Assembly (NCBI GenBank): GCA_026391355.1 | Contig: JAPLDH010000016.1 | Coordinates: 1 to 64,000 of the forward strand | Direction of reading: 5' to 3' | Origin: Bacteroidota bacterium | GTDB taxonomy: Bacteria; Bacteroidota; Bacteroidia; Bacteroidales; FEN-979 | Length of the DNA: 64,000 nucleotides | Shown: one piece after another, positions 9,401 through 17,674 of the stretch | How positions within the stretch are numbered: position 1 is the first letter of the stretch | Layout: the number at the start of each line of letters is the position of its first letter | Position numbers and translations under genes: made by a program | Notes under the pieces: model-generated | What the model saw: the letters and a program-made list of their open reading frames with translations, nothing else | Database searches by the model: none | Told to the model about the DNA's origin: nothing

Positions 9401-10246
9401 CAGGGGACATTAAAAGTAGGAGGAGACTGGAATGATTACGGAAATTTCAATCCAGGGACAGGGACCATCGAATTCAACGGCTCTTCTGCCGGAAAGATAA
9501 CCGGGGGAATCAATAAAGCTGCTTACGTACCAAACTATATCCGTTCAACATTTGCAAAGAGCATGACCGCTCTCAGCGGCTCAACTGCCGGTCCCACCGG
9601 GGATGATGCATCCATGGACGCAAACATAGGATTTACATTCAATTACCTTGGTGTGAATTATACCCAGGCCAGGATCAATACCAATGGATGGGTGTCGTTA
9701 AACCTGACCGGGCCTGTGGATGCTGTGGATAACAGTTATCTGTTCACTACGACAACGCCATTCGTAACACTTGCTCCCTGGTGGGATGACCTGAAAGCCG
9801 ACAGCCCGACCGGCGTTGTGTCATACAAAACAGAAGGATCTTCTCCAAATCGTGTTTTTACCGTGGAATGGAACAGACCATTGAGTTTCTATTCCGGAAC
9901 GACTACTTCCCGGGTAAGCTTTCAACTGAAATTATACGAAACCACGAACATTATCGAGTTCTGCTACGGTTCGGCAGAAGCCGGAACGCATGATCCCGTG
10001 GAAGGCGCCTCCATCGGGTTAAAGGATGCTACCGGCGGGACCAGCCATTTCCTTGAAGCTTCAACGGGATCTGTTCTTACCGGAAAAACCAATCTCATAA
10101 GCTCTTCAAACTGGCCGGCTGTGAATTACAGATTCACACCCCCTTCAGGAACAGAAACTTTTTACAACATCAAAGAGAATAAAACCAATACAACAATCAC
10201 AATCCAACCAAATATTATTGTTAATGGTGATGTGATCATGAATTAG
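6413..10246 (+). CDS. Secreted multidomain protein (VSPPLRD family; PKD and CUB domains), copy 1
   Basis: A predicted exported protein of 1,277 residues, started at MKKISLLVIISLTLLGNVIGQ because this is a clean signal peptide; a longer frame begins at 6350. The N-terminal ~530 residues form a conserved region with KPVYFDVSPPLRDM near its start, PPDTHGDVGPNHYFQVVN, and several WYRW/WPDGYYM/MGYSIAS strand repeats suggesting a propeller-like fold. PKD-like domains follow at about 530-620 and 620-700. A CUB domain lies at about 705-820 (CSGNFYDSGGSG...CGTTSPGTVTASN) and a third PKD at 827-912. Then comes a WTGITSTDWNTASNW beta-helix-like module and a C-terminal strand-rich region. It ends in NIIVNGDVIMN with no T9SS sorting domain, unlike its relative at 43291-45606. 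Function unknown; adhesin or surface hydrolase possible. Confidence 0.8.
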   Translation: MKKISLLVIISLTLLGNVIGQNQLNKPTLIAKPVYFDVSPPLRDMVATPVTRGDNTWKDGVVKNYFNSRKNRHRPTFPSNYIDPSIQNSMGLATTTDTTIQNFEGNSNTQGYDPPDTHGDVGPNHYFQVVNCHFSVYNKSGTLLIGPLLNSSVWSGMSNNSNDGDAVVLYDENADRWLFSQFSLPNYPAGPFYQMIAVSTTPDPTGSWYRWQYSFTDMDDYPKFGVWPDGYYMTCNRFAATTGTYSGTGQAAFNRTKMLAGDASAEMVYFTLPSSDNAYCLLPSDCDGTFPPTGTPDYFVYMMDSPYYLGVYEFHADWITPANSTFGNFLQLTVNTFSSALSGITQKGTTKLADALSDRLMYRLQFRKFGDHWAMVCNHTVNAGSSVGGIRWYELRKTSGTWAIYQQSTYAPDAYSRWAASVALDADGNMAMGYSIASTNMYPSIRYCGRMNNDALNTLTIAEKGIFNGTGSNSTGDRTSPAGAVSRWGDYSTVAVDPSASSTFWYSQQYLLANGYAWHTRIASFAFTLAPTADFSANTVIPCLYSTVVLTDQSTHTPTSWLWSITPATFSFVDGTSSASQNPHVKFNKYGTYSVTLTATNTYGNNSKIKSSYLSVNTVNANFTASLTTVVQNNATVFTDASTCNVTSWSWNFGTGASPATATTAGPHTVTYGTTGSSTVTLMVNGTTTQTKTNYITVTSSAFIMSTNTITTCSGNFYDSGGSGSNYSNNQDFTETFYPSTTNSNIRFVFSSFTLQTSTSCTYDYLKIYNGTNTSATLMGTYCGTTSPGTVTASNTSGALTFVFHSNASSTAAGWAAAISCVAGSNLPIADFTVDNTTPATVSTVSFTDISTLGPTSWLWSFSPATVTYVNSTSATSQNPKVQFNNNGIYNVTLTATNANGSNAKTKTGYIYAGTAGLWTGITSTDWNTASNWHNYIVPSSTTNVTLPTTATNWPSMTGDMVMGTRCFNMVLQNNAILTASGNFNINPGDTLTFNGQGTLKVGGDWNDYGNFNPGTGTIEFNGSSAGKITGGINKAAYVPNYIRSTFAKSMTALSGSTAGPTGDDASMDANIGFTFNYLGVNYTQARINTNGWVSLNLTGPVDAVDNSYLFTTTTPFVTLAPWWDDLKADSPTGVVSYKTEGSSPNRVFTVEWNRPLSFYSGTTTSRVSFQLKLYETTNIIEFCYGSAEAGTHDPVEGASIGLKDATGGTSHFLEASTGSVLTGKTNLISSSNWPAVNYRFTPPSGTETFYNIKENKTNTTITIQPNIIVNGDVIMN

Positions 10247-10250
10247 CTTT

Positions 10251-13200
10251 ATGAAAAGGATAAATATCCTTGGAATTTTCGTCCTGTCAGTGATTTTTCC
10301 TGCCCAGGGGCAGTATCAGAGCATAAAGCCTGCCATCATTGCAAAAGCTGTTTATTTTGATGTATCCCCGCCTTTAAGAGAACTTGCTTTACAACCCAAT
10401 TTTAAATTTGATCAAACCGGTAAAGATGGTGCTGTAAAAAATTTCTTCGATATACTGAAGCACCCCGGGGAAAAATTACCCTTAAAATTCGTAGATCCTG
10501 TCCGGCAGTATTCTTTCGGTCCATTGACAGGTGATACGACCATCGTGAATTTCGATGGGATGAGCACACAGGGACCGGTTCCTCCCGACACCTATGGGGA
10601 AGCCGGTCCCAACCATTATTTCCAGGTAGTAAACCTTACCTATCAGATCTTTAATAAAACCGGCACATCATTATTAGGCCCATTGCCAAACAGTTCGATG
10701 TGGAGCGGGATGCCAAACAATGCCAACAGTGGTGATCCGGTGGTTGTTTATGATGAACAAGCCGACCGATGGCTCTTTTCCCAATTATCCATTCCGAATG
10801 GCAGTACCGGACCATTTTACCAGATGATTGCAGTTTCTCAGACCCCTGATCCTACAAGTACATGGTACCGGTGGGAATACCAATTTACGGATTTGCCCGA
10901 TTATCCCAAGTTCGGTGTATGGCCCGATGGTTATTACATGTCATGTAACAGGTTTACAGCGGCATATTATAATTGGGACGGAATCGGGGCCGTCGTATTC
11001 GACCGTACAGCCATGCTTGCCGGTAACTCAAATGCCCAGATGATCCTGTTCACCCTTTCCAACAGCAGTGAAGCCTATTCCCTTTTACCCTCCGATTGTG
11101 ATGGTCCTTTTCCTGCAATGGGCACTCCAAATTATTTTACAAACATCTATACAGGATCTCCTTACCATCTTGGAATTTACGAGTTTCATACCGACTGGAC
11201 GACTCCTTCCAATTCAACTTTCAGTAATTTTCTGAACCTGCCTGTAGCAACTTTCAATGCTTCATTTACAGCCGGTGTCCCGCAATACGGAACGACTACC
11301 CGGCTGGATCTGCTGAACGACCGCCTGATGTACCGGTTACAATACAGGAAGTTCAACGATCACCATACCATGCTTTGTAATCATACCGTAAATGCGGGAT
11401 CAGATGTGGCCGGTGTCAGATGGTATGAGTTGAGGAAAACATCCGGCAACTGGTTTGTATATCAGCAGTCGACCTATTCTCCCGACACTGTTTACAGATG
11501 GATGGGCAGCCTGGCCATGGATACAAGCGGCACCATTGCATTGGGTTATTCTGCTTCAAGCAGTTATATCTATCCTTCCATCCGGTATACAGGGAGACGT
11601 TCAGGAGATCCTTTAGGGCAGATGACCATAAATGAACGAAGGATCATCAATGGAACCGGTTCACAAACCGGCATCTGGAGTGGTCGCAGCAGGTGGGGGG
11701 ATTACAGCGGAATGTGTGTCGATCCTTCCGAACCTTATACATTCTGGTACACCCAGGAATACTATACCACAATTTCAAATGCAAGCTGGAGAACCCGTAT
11801 TGCCTCATTCCAATTTGGGCCGGTTGCTCCAACAGCCGATTTTACCGCCAATACGGTTACTCCCTGTCTTTATAATGTTGTGACGCTCTCGGATCTGTCA
11901 TCGGGTAATCCAACATCCTGGCAATGGACGATCACTCCGTCAACTTTTTCATTTGCTGATGGAACAACAGTTACCAGTAAAAATCCACATGTTACCTTCA
12001 ATAAATACGGCAATTATACGATTCAACTGATGGCTTCCAATTCCCATGGAAGTAACACAAAGACAAAAACAAATTTCATCTCTGTTAACACCGCAAGCGC
12101 TGATTTCACTGCAAACCCCATTACCCTTATTCAGGGCAACTCTACCGTATTTACAGATGTTTCCGGTTGCAATCCTGTCTCCTGGTCCTGGAATTTCGGA
12201 AGCGGAGCTGCACCGGTAACAGCAACAACACAGGGACCTCACACTATAACTTATAATTCGACAGGAAAAAAGACGATAACATTAACGGTAAACGGGGTTT
12301 CAACGAAAACAAAAACAGACTACATCAGTGTCATTTCGACAGATTATATTATGGATAATGTTGAAATTACAACCTGTACGGGGAATTTTTATGATCCGGG
12401 CGGATCGGGCGCCAACTATTTTGATAACCAGGACTACACAATGGTATTCCATCCCGGAACTGCGAATAGCAATATCCGATGCGTATTTTCTTCTTTTTCC
12501 ACAGAATACGAAGCAAACTGCGGGTATGATTACCTGAAAATATACAATGGCAGCAATACTTCTGCTGCATTGCTCGGAACCTGGTGCGGAACGAATTCTC
12601 CCGGAACCATTACAGCCACAAATGCTACCGGTTCCCTGACCTTCGTATTTCATTCCGACCCGGCGGTGAATTCCACCGGCTGGGCGGCCACCATAAGCTG
12701 TATTCCGGGCACTTCCCCTCCGGTTGCGGATTTTACCGCCGGCAATGTTTCTCCCTTAACAAATTATACCGTCAATTTTACCGATATTTCTGTCCTCGCG
12801 CCAACTTCCTGGTCATGGTCCTTTTCACCCGGCACCATATCCTATGTGAACGGAACCGGCAGCACTTCCCAGAATCCGTCGGTACAGTTCAATAACAATG
12901 GAATTTATACCGTGGCCATGACTGCATCGAATGGTTACGGTTCAGATACAAAGACCAAAACAAGCTATATCCATGCCGGAACACCGGGTCTCTGGACAGG
13001 CATAACATCATCGGACTGGAATACAATTTCGAACTGGCATAATTATATCCTACCTTCAGGTACAACCAATGTAATCCTGTCGACCGGGGCTCCTTACTGG
13101 CCATCGCTGAGCGGTGATATGGTCATGGGTACAAGCTGCTACAACCTGATTTTGCAGAATAATTCCATGCTGACTGTCCCCGGAAATTTTACGATAAATC

Positions 13201-14072
13201 CCGGGGACACGCTTACTTTTACAGGGCAGGGGACGTTAAAGATCGGGGGTGACTGGAATGATTACGGAAATTTCAACGCCGGGACAGGGACCATTGAATT
13301 CAACGGTTCTTCTGCCGGTAAAATAACAGGGGGGATCAATAAAGCCGCTTACATCCCAAACTATTTACGTTCAACCTTTGCAAAGAGTATGACCAATCTA
13401 ACCGGCGCTACTGCAGGTCCCACCGGCGATGATGCATCCATGGACGCAAATATAGGTTTTACTTTCAGTTACCTTGGTGTGAATTATACCCAGGCCAGGA
13501 TCAATACCAATGGATGGGTATCGTTAAACCAGACCGGTCCGGGAGATGCAGTGGATAATAGTTATCTGTTTACTGTGACTGAACCATTCATTACCCTTGC
13601 TCCCTGGTGGGATGATCTGAAAGCTGACAGCCCGACCGGAGTTGTGTCATACAAAACGGAAGGGTCTCCTCCAAATAGTGTTTTTACTGTGGAATGGAAC
13701 AACTTAATGACCTTTTATTCCACTATAACCACCTCCCGGATCAGCTTTCAACTGAAATTATATGAATCCTCAAATGTCATCGAGTTCTGCTATGGATCGT
13801 CCATTACCGGAACCCATGACCTGGGAGAGAGCGCTTCCATCGGAATGAAGGATGCTACAGGGGGAACCAGCCATTTTATGGAAGCCACGTCGGGATCTGT
13901 CATCAATGGGATAACCGGTCTGACCAGCTCATCAAATTGGCCAACAGTAAATTACAGGTTCACCCCTCCGTCAGGTGCTGAAACCTTCTACAATATCAAA
14001 GAGAATAAAACCAATTCAACAGTTACAATCCAGCCCAATATCATTGTGAATGGCAACGTGATCATAAATTAA
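10251..14072 (+). CDS. Secreted multidomain protein (VSPPLRD family; PKD and CUB domains), copy 2
   Basis: A tandem paralogue of the preceding gene, only 4 bp after its stop, so both are probably on one mRNA. The 1,273-residue product has a signal peptide (MKRINILGIFVLSVIFPAQGQ). Its domain order is identical: VSPPLREL-containing N-terminal region, two PKD-like domains, CUB domain (CTGNFYDPGGSG...CGTNSPGTITATN), third PKD, WTGITSSDWNTISNW module and C-terminal strand region. Identity to copy 1 is highest in the last ~350 residues, including long identical runs such as NTNGWVSLN and GDDASMDANIGFTF. It ends NIIVNGNVIIN at exactly the same point as copy 1, again without a sorting domain. Export may depend on another route, or both copies descend from one already truncated gene. 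Confidence 0.8.
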   Translation: MKRINILGIFVLSVIFPAQGQYQSIKPAIIAKAVYFDVSPPLRELALQPNFKFDQTGKDGAVKNFFDILKHPGEKLPLKFVDPVRQYSFGPLTGDTTIVNFDGMSTQGPVPPDTYGEAGPNHYFQVVNLTYQIFNKTGTSLLGPLPNSSMWSGMPNNANSGDPVVVYDEQADRWLFSQLSIPNGSTGPFYQMIAVSQTPDPTSTWYRWEYQFTDLPDYPKFGVWPDGYYMSCNRFTAAYYNWDGIGAVVFDRTAMLAGNSNAQMILFTLSNSSEAYSLLPSDCDGPFPAMGTPNYFTNIYTGSPYHLGIYEFHTDWTTPSNSTFSNFLNLPVATFNASFTAGVPQYGTTTRLDLLNDRLMYRLQYRKFNDHHTMLCNHTVNAGSDVAGVRWYELRKTSGNWFVYQQSTYSPDTVYRWMGSLAMDTSGTIALGYSASSSYIYPSIRYTGRRSGDPLGQMTINERRIINGTGSQTGIWSGRSRWGDYSGMCVDPSEPYTFWYTQEYYTTISNASWRTRIASFQFGPVAPTADFTANTVTPCLYNVVTLSDLSSGNPTSWQWTITPSTFSFADGTTVTSKNPHVTFNKYGNYTIQLMASNSHGSNTKTKTNFISVNTASADFTANPITLIQGNSTVFTDVSGCNPVSWSWNFGSGAAPVTATTQGPHTITYNSTGKKTITLTVNGVSTKTKTDYISVISTDYIMDNVEITTCTGNFYDPGGSGANYFDNQDYTMVFHPGTANSNIRCVFSSFSTEYEANCGYDYLKIYNGSNTSAALLGTWCGTNSPGTITATNATGSLTFVFHSDPAVNSTGWAATISCIPGTSPPVADFTAGNVSPLTNYTVNFTDISVLAPTSWSWSFSPGTISYVNGTGSTSQNPSVQFNNNGIYTVAMTASNGYGSDTKTKTSYIHAGTPGLWTGITSSDWNTISNWHNYILPSGTTNVILSTGAPYWPSLSGDMVMGTSCYNLILQNNSMLTVPGNFTINPGDTLTFTGQGTLKIGGDWNDYGNFNAGTGTIEFNGSSAGKITGGINKAAYIPNYLRSTFAKSMTNLTGATAGPTGDDASMDANIGFTFSYLGVNYTQARINTNGWVSLNQTGPGDAVDNSYLFTVTEPFITLAPWWDDLKADSPTGVVSYKTEGSPPNSVFTVEWNNLMTFYSTITTSRISFQLKLYESSNVIEFCYGSSITGTHDLGESASIGMKDATGGTSHFMEATSGSVINGITGLTSSSNWPTVNYRFTPPSGAETFYNIKENKTNSTVTIQPNIIVNGNVIIN

Positions 14073-14098
14073 ATCCGGAAAATTTGCAATATATTATT

Positions 14099-16171
14099 AT
14101 GAAAAATCCATATGTTATGCTCAATCAACTTATTCGTTCAATTTTTATTTTGGCTTTAACCATTACATTAATAACAGGTTGCAGGAATTCAACCAACAAA
14201 GATGAAGGGATGAAAGATATACTCCGGACCAATATCGATTCTTCAGTATCTCCCGCAAAAGACTTCTTTAACTATGCAAATGGAAGTTGGATCAAAAAGA
14301 ACCTGATCCCGGCATCGGAAAGCCAATGGGGAATAGCAAACCTGGTTCAGGAAGAAACTTATGCACGACTGCGGAAAATCAGCGAGGATGCTGCAAAAAA
14401 CAAATCTGCAAAAGAGGGAACTGCGCTCCAGAAGATCGGGGACTTCTTTTATACCGGAATGGATAGTCTGACCATCGAAAAGAATGGGGTAAAACCTCTG
14501 AAACCCGAATTCGACCGGATCCATTCCATTACCAATACCAAAGAGTTGCTGGACGAAGTTGCCCGACTTCACAAATTCCTGATGCAACCGATGTTTGATC
14601 TAACAGTTTACCAGGACATGAAAAACAGTAACAAAATGGCCCTTTATATTACACAGGGAGGGCTTGGGTTGCCAAACCGTGATTACTACTTTAATAAAGA
14701 TCTCCGGACATCAAAAATAAGGAAAGAGTACGTCCTGCATATTGCAAAGATGATGGTACTGATGGGGGAAGATCCCAAAACAGCTAAGAAACACGCTGAC
14801 AGGATTATGTCGATTGAAACCGGACTCGCCTCAAAATCCCGAAAGCTGGAAGACCTTCGCGACCCCTATCATAATTACAACAAGATGACCCTCGAAGAGA
14901 TAAACAAGTTATCTCCTTCCATTAACTGGAAAGTGATGCTGACTTCCATCGGCGCCAGGAATCTTGACACGGTAATAGTGGGTCAGCCGGAATTCCTGAC
15001 TGAGGTTGAACATTCGTTAAAAACGGTTACACTTGAAGACTGGAAATCGTATCTGAAATGGCATTTTGTTTCATCCTATGCAGGAAAGCTCAGCCGCGAT
15101 TTTGACCTCGAGCACTTCCACTTTTACGGTACCATACTCGATGGTAAACAAAAGCAGCGGGTTCGATGGAAACGCGTGCTGGACGCAGAAGAAGAAGGTA
15201 TGGGAGAACTGTTGGGACAACTTTATGTGAGCAACTATTTTCCGGAAAAAACCAGAAAAAGATATGAAACCCTTGTGAATAATGTATTGGAAGCCTATAG
15301 CGACCGTATTAAAAAACTCGACTGGATGTCGGGGGAAACCAAAGAAAAAGCCCTTGACAAACTTTCAAAAGTCATCAAAAAGGTCGGTTACCCTGATAAA
15401 TGGAAGGATTACTCTTCACTTGTCATCGACCGTGACTCTTATGTCATGAATGCCATGCGTACCCGTAACTGGGAATTCAACTACCAGCTTGAAAAACTGG
15501 TTAAACCGGTTGACCGGACAGAATGGGATATGACTCCCCAAACTTACAATGCATACTACAATCCGAGTAATAATGAGATCGTTTTACCCGCTGCTATTTT
15601 CATCATTCCGGGATTGGCCGATTCTCTCGCCGACGACGCGATCATTTATTCATATGCAGGCGGATCCACTATCGGGCATGAAATCACACACGGGTTCGAC
15701 GATGAGGGAAGGCAATTTGATGCCCAGGGAAACCTCCACAACTGGTGGACAAAGGAAGATGAGCAGAAGTTTAATGAGAAAACAAAACTCATGGTTGATC
15801 AGTTCAGTTCCTATGTCGTTCTCGACAACATTCATGTGAACGGAAAAGCCAGTCTTGGTGAGAACATTGCCGACCTTGCCGGAGTTATTCTCGGATATGA
15901 AGCATTCCTAAAGACTGACCAGGCTAAGGAGGGGAAAATGATTGCCGGTTTAACACCAAACCAGCATTATTTCCTGGCTTATGCATTGTCATGGCTGGGA
16001 CATCAGCGTGATGAAAAGCTGGCACAACAGATCATGACCGACGTTCATGCTCCTGCTTTCCTGCGTGTGAATGGACCTCTTTCCGACATCCCTGAATTCC
16101 TTGAAGCCTTCAATATAAAACCGGGCGATCCTATGTACCGGCCCGACAGCCTCAGGGTCAGGATCTGGTAA
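14099..16171 (+). CDS. M13 family zinc metallopeptidase, lipoprotein (PepO/neprilysin-like)
   Basis: A 690-residue peptidase of the neprilysin family, expected to cut short peptides in the periplasm or at the cell surface. The start at MKNPYVML gives a lipoprotein signal with lipobox LITGC (Cys28); an in-frame start at 14084 is less likely. The N-terminal M13 lobe includes PAKDFFNYANGSWIKKN, the family hallmark. The zinc site is HEITH at about residues 527-531, with the third ligand in GENIADLAG. NAYYNPSNNEIVLPAAIF precedes it and the RVNGPLSDIPEF...MYRPDSLRVRIW tail is typical. Length is normal. It follows copy 2 by 26 bp on the same strand, and may help turn over or process secreted peptides, though the link is only positional. 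Confidence 0.93.
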   Translation: MKNPYVMLNQLIRSIFILALTITLITGCRNSTNKDEGMKDILRTNIDSSVSPAKDFFNYANGSWIKKNLIPASESQWGIANLVQEETYARLRKISEDAAKNKSAKEGTALQKIGDFFYTGMDSLTIEKNGVKPLKPEFDRIHSITNTKELLDEVARLHKFLMQPMFDLTVYQDMKNSNKMALYITQGGLGLPNRDYYFNKDLRTSKIRKEYVLHIAKMMVLMGEDPKTAKKHADRIMSIETGLASKSRKLEDLRDPYHNYNKMTLEEINKLSPSINWKVMLTSIGARNLDTVIVGQPEFLTEVEHSLKTVTLEDWKSYLKWHFVSSYAGKLSRDFDLEHFHFYGTILDGKQKQRVRWKRVLDAEEEGMGELLGQLYVSNYFPEKTRKRYETLVNNVLEAYSDRIKKLDWMSGETKEKALDKLSKVIKKVGYPDKWKDYSSLVIDRDSYVMNAMRTRNWEFNYQLEKLVKPVDRTEWDMTPQTYNAYYNPSNNEIVLPAAIFIIPGLADSLADDAIIYSYAGGSTIGHEITHGFDDEGRQFDAQGNLHNWWTKEDEQKFNEKTKLMVDQFSSYVVLDNIHVNGKASLGENIADLAGVILGYEAFLKTDQAKEGKMIAGLTPNQHYFLAYALSWLGHQRDEKLAQQIMTDVHAPAFLRVNGPLSDIPEFLEAFNIKPGDPMYRPDSLRVRIW

Positions 16172-16198
16172 TAATTCTTTTTCCCCCGGTGAGGTGAA

Positions 16199-17524
16199 TT
16201 ATTTCCCCGGTTCCGGTTTTCCTTTCTTCAGCAACATCAGCATGAAGCTCAGCCCAAGCAGGAAAAAAAGACAGATTGCAAGGACCGAGTACCGCATACT
16301 TCCGGTAATTGCCTCGATGATGCCAAAGCTGAAAGTTCCAGCTACGGTAGCCAGCTTTTCCATGACATCATAGAAACTGAAAAATGAGGTGTGATCCGTG
16401 GTCTCGGGGAGCATCTTCGAGTAGGTAGACCTGGCAAGCGATTGTGAACCACCCATTACGATACCGATGAAAAATGCCGCTGTAATAAAACCAAGGGCAT
16501 TGGTAATGAAAAAGGCGCCGATGCAGACAAGGATCCAGACAAAGATGGAGATGATCAATGCTTTCAGGTTGCCTATCCTGCCCGAAAGTCTTGCAAACAT
16601 CCAGGCACCGGCCATGGCTACCATCTGGATGAAGAGTATCGTAGGGATCAGTACTCCTTCCTTCAGATGCAGTTCTTTCTCCCCGTAAGTGGCTGCCATG
16701 AACATCACCGTCAGCAAACCCATCATCAGGAAAAAGAAACCCAGAAGGTATCTGGTCAGTTTGCGCGACTTCCTCACCTGGTTAAAGACCACCCGCAACT
16801 CCTTGTAGCCATTGGTCAGCACATTGTCCCTTTTCATTCTTTTCCGGAATGTATATTTGGGTAACCTGGCGAATGTGATTCGGGAAAACCCGATCCACCA
16901 AAGGAATACGGTCAGGAAAGATATCCTTGCAGGCAACCCGGAGTGTTCAGGAATACCGAATAACCCGGGTTTCATGATCATAAGAAGGTTGAAAAGCAAC
17001 AGGACCACACCGCCAAGATAGCCCATCGAATAACCCCGTGCGCTGATCCTGTCCTGGTCCTCAGGCGCTGCAATCACCGGCAGGAAAGAATTATAAAATA
17101 CAATACTCCCTCCATACCCGATCGTTCCTGTGATGAAGGCAATGATCCCCAGCTCCACATTGCTGCTGTTGAAAAAGAATAGCATCCCGCACCCGGCGGC
17201 ACCGATCCATGTAAAAGCCATCATGAAAGCTTTTCGCCTTCCCGTATAATCAGCCATCGAAGAAAACAACGGCGATCCGATGGCTACAATAAGATAGGAT
17301 ATGGCGATTGCCCATGAATAAAGCACCGTATTGATTATATGAAGACCGAAAAAGGAGACATGAAATCCATCAGCGTTCCTGGTTACGGTATTGTAGTAAA
17401 TGGGGAAAATCGTGGAGGATATGGTAAGCTGGTAAACCGAATTGGCCCAGTCGTACATCACCCATCCCCTGACAACCCGCTTGTCACCTTTCTGAATCGC
17501 CTGAAAGTCTTTTCTTTTCAGCAA
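16199..17524 (-). CDS. MFS transporter, UMF1/Atg22-like family
   Basis: A 441-residue inner-membrane protein with about 12 transmembrane segments and the UMF1 signature RGWVMYDWANSVYQLTISSTIFPIYY at residues 19-44. The MFS loop GSPLFSSMADYTGRRKAFM lies between segments 2 and 3. Members of this family are annotated as permeases or vacuolar-type effluxers, related to fungal Atg22 amino-acid exporters; the substrate is not known. It is convergent with the M13 gene and divergent from the outer-membrane protein gene, so it is probably monocistronic. Length and topology are normal. Confidence 0.9.
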   Translation of the reverse strand: MLKRKDFQAIQKGDKRVVRGWVMYDWANSVYQLTISSTIFPIYYNTVTRNADGFHVSFFGLHIINTVLYSWAIAISYLIVAIGSPLFSSMADYTGRRKAFMMAFTWIGAAGCGMLFFFNSSNVELGIIAFITGTIGYGGSIVFYNSFLPVIAAPEDQDRISARGYSMGYLGGVVLLLFNLLMIMKPGLFGIPEHSGLPARISFLTVFLWWIGFSRITFARLPKYTFRKRMKRDNVLTNGYKELRVVFNQVRKSRKLTRYLLGFFFLMMGLLTVMFMAATYGEKELHLKEGVLIPTILFIQMVAMAGAWMFARLSGRIGNLKALIISIFVWILVCIGAFFITNALGFITAAFFIGIVMGGSQSLARSTYSKMLPETTDHTSFFSFYDVMEKLATVAGTFSFGIIEAITGSMRYSVLAICLFFLLGLSFMLMLLKKGKPEPGK

Positions 17525-17581
17525 CTGTCGGAATTTAATACCGGTTAACCCGACGAATTTAATAAATATAACCAGATGTTT

Positions 17582-17589
17582 TATATTTG
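17582..17589 (+). promoter_or_regulatory. Probable -10 box (TATATTTG) for the outer-membrane protein gene
   Basis: TATATTTG fits TAnnTTTG and lies about 80 nt before the favoured ATG at 17671. No good -33 TTTG is visible at the right distance. Confidence 0.45.
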
Positions 17590-17645
17590 CTGTACCGATA
17601 CGAATAAATTATAGCTAAATCTAAGTTTAAAGTGCTGGAACCTTT

Positions 17646-17674
17646 CAAAATGCAAAATGCAAAGTGCAAAATGC
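17646..17674. repeat. 29-nt TGCAAAA-type word repeat overlapping a gene start
   Basis: A run of TGCAAAA/TGCAAAG units, identical over 29 nt to 62612-62640, with a looser relative at 63591-63625. The probable start codon of the Omp85-like gene (17671) lies inside the last unit. Confidence 0.8.

Noticed and set aside
16172..16198. Shared terminator between the convergent M13 and MFS genes
   Set aside because: No stem with a T-run could be drawn in the 27-bp gap.
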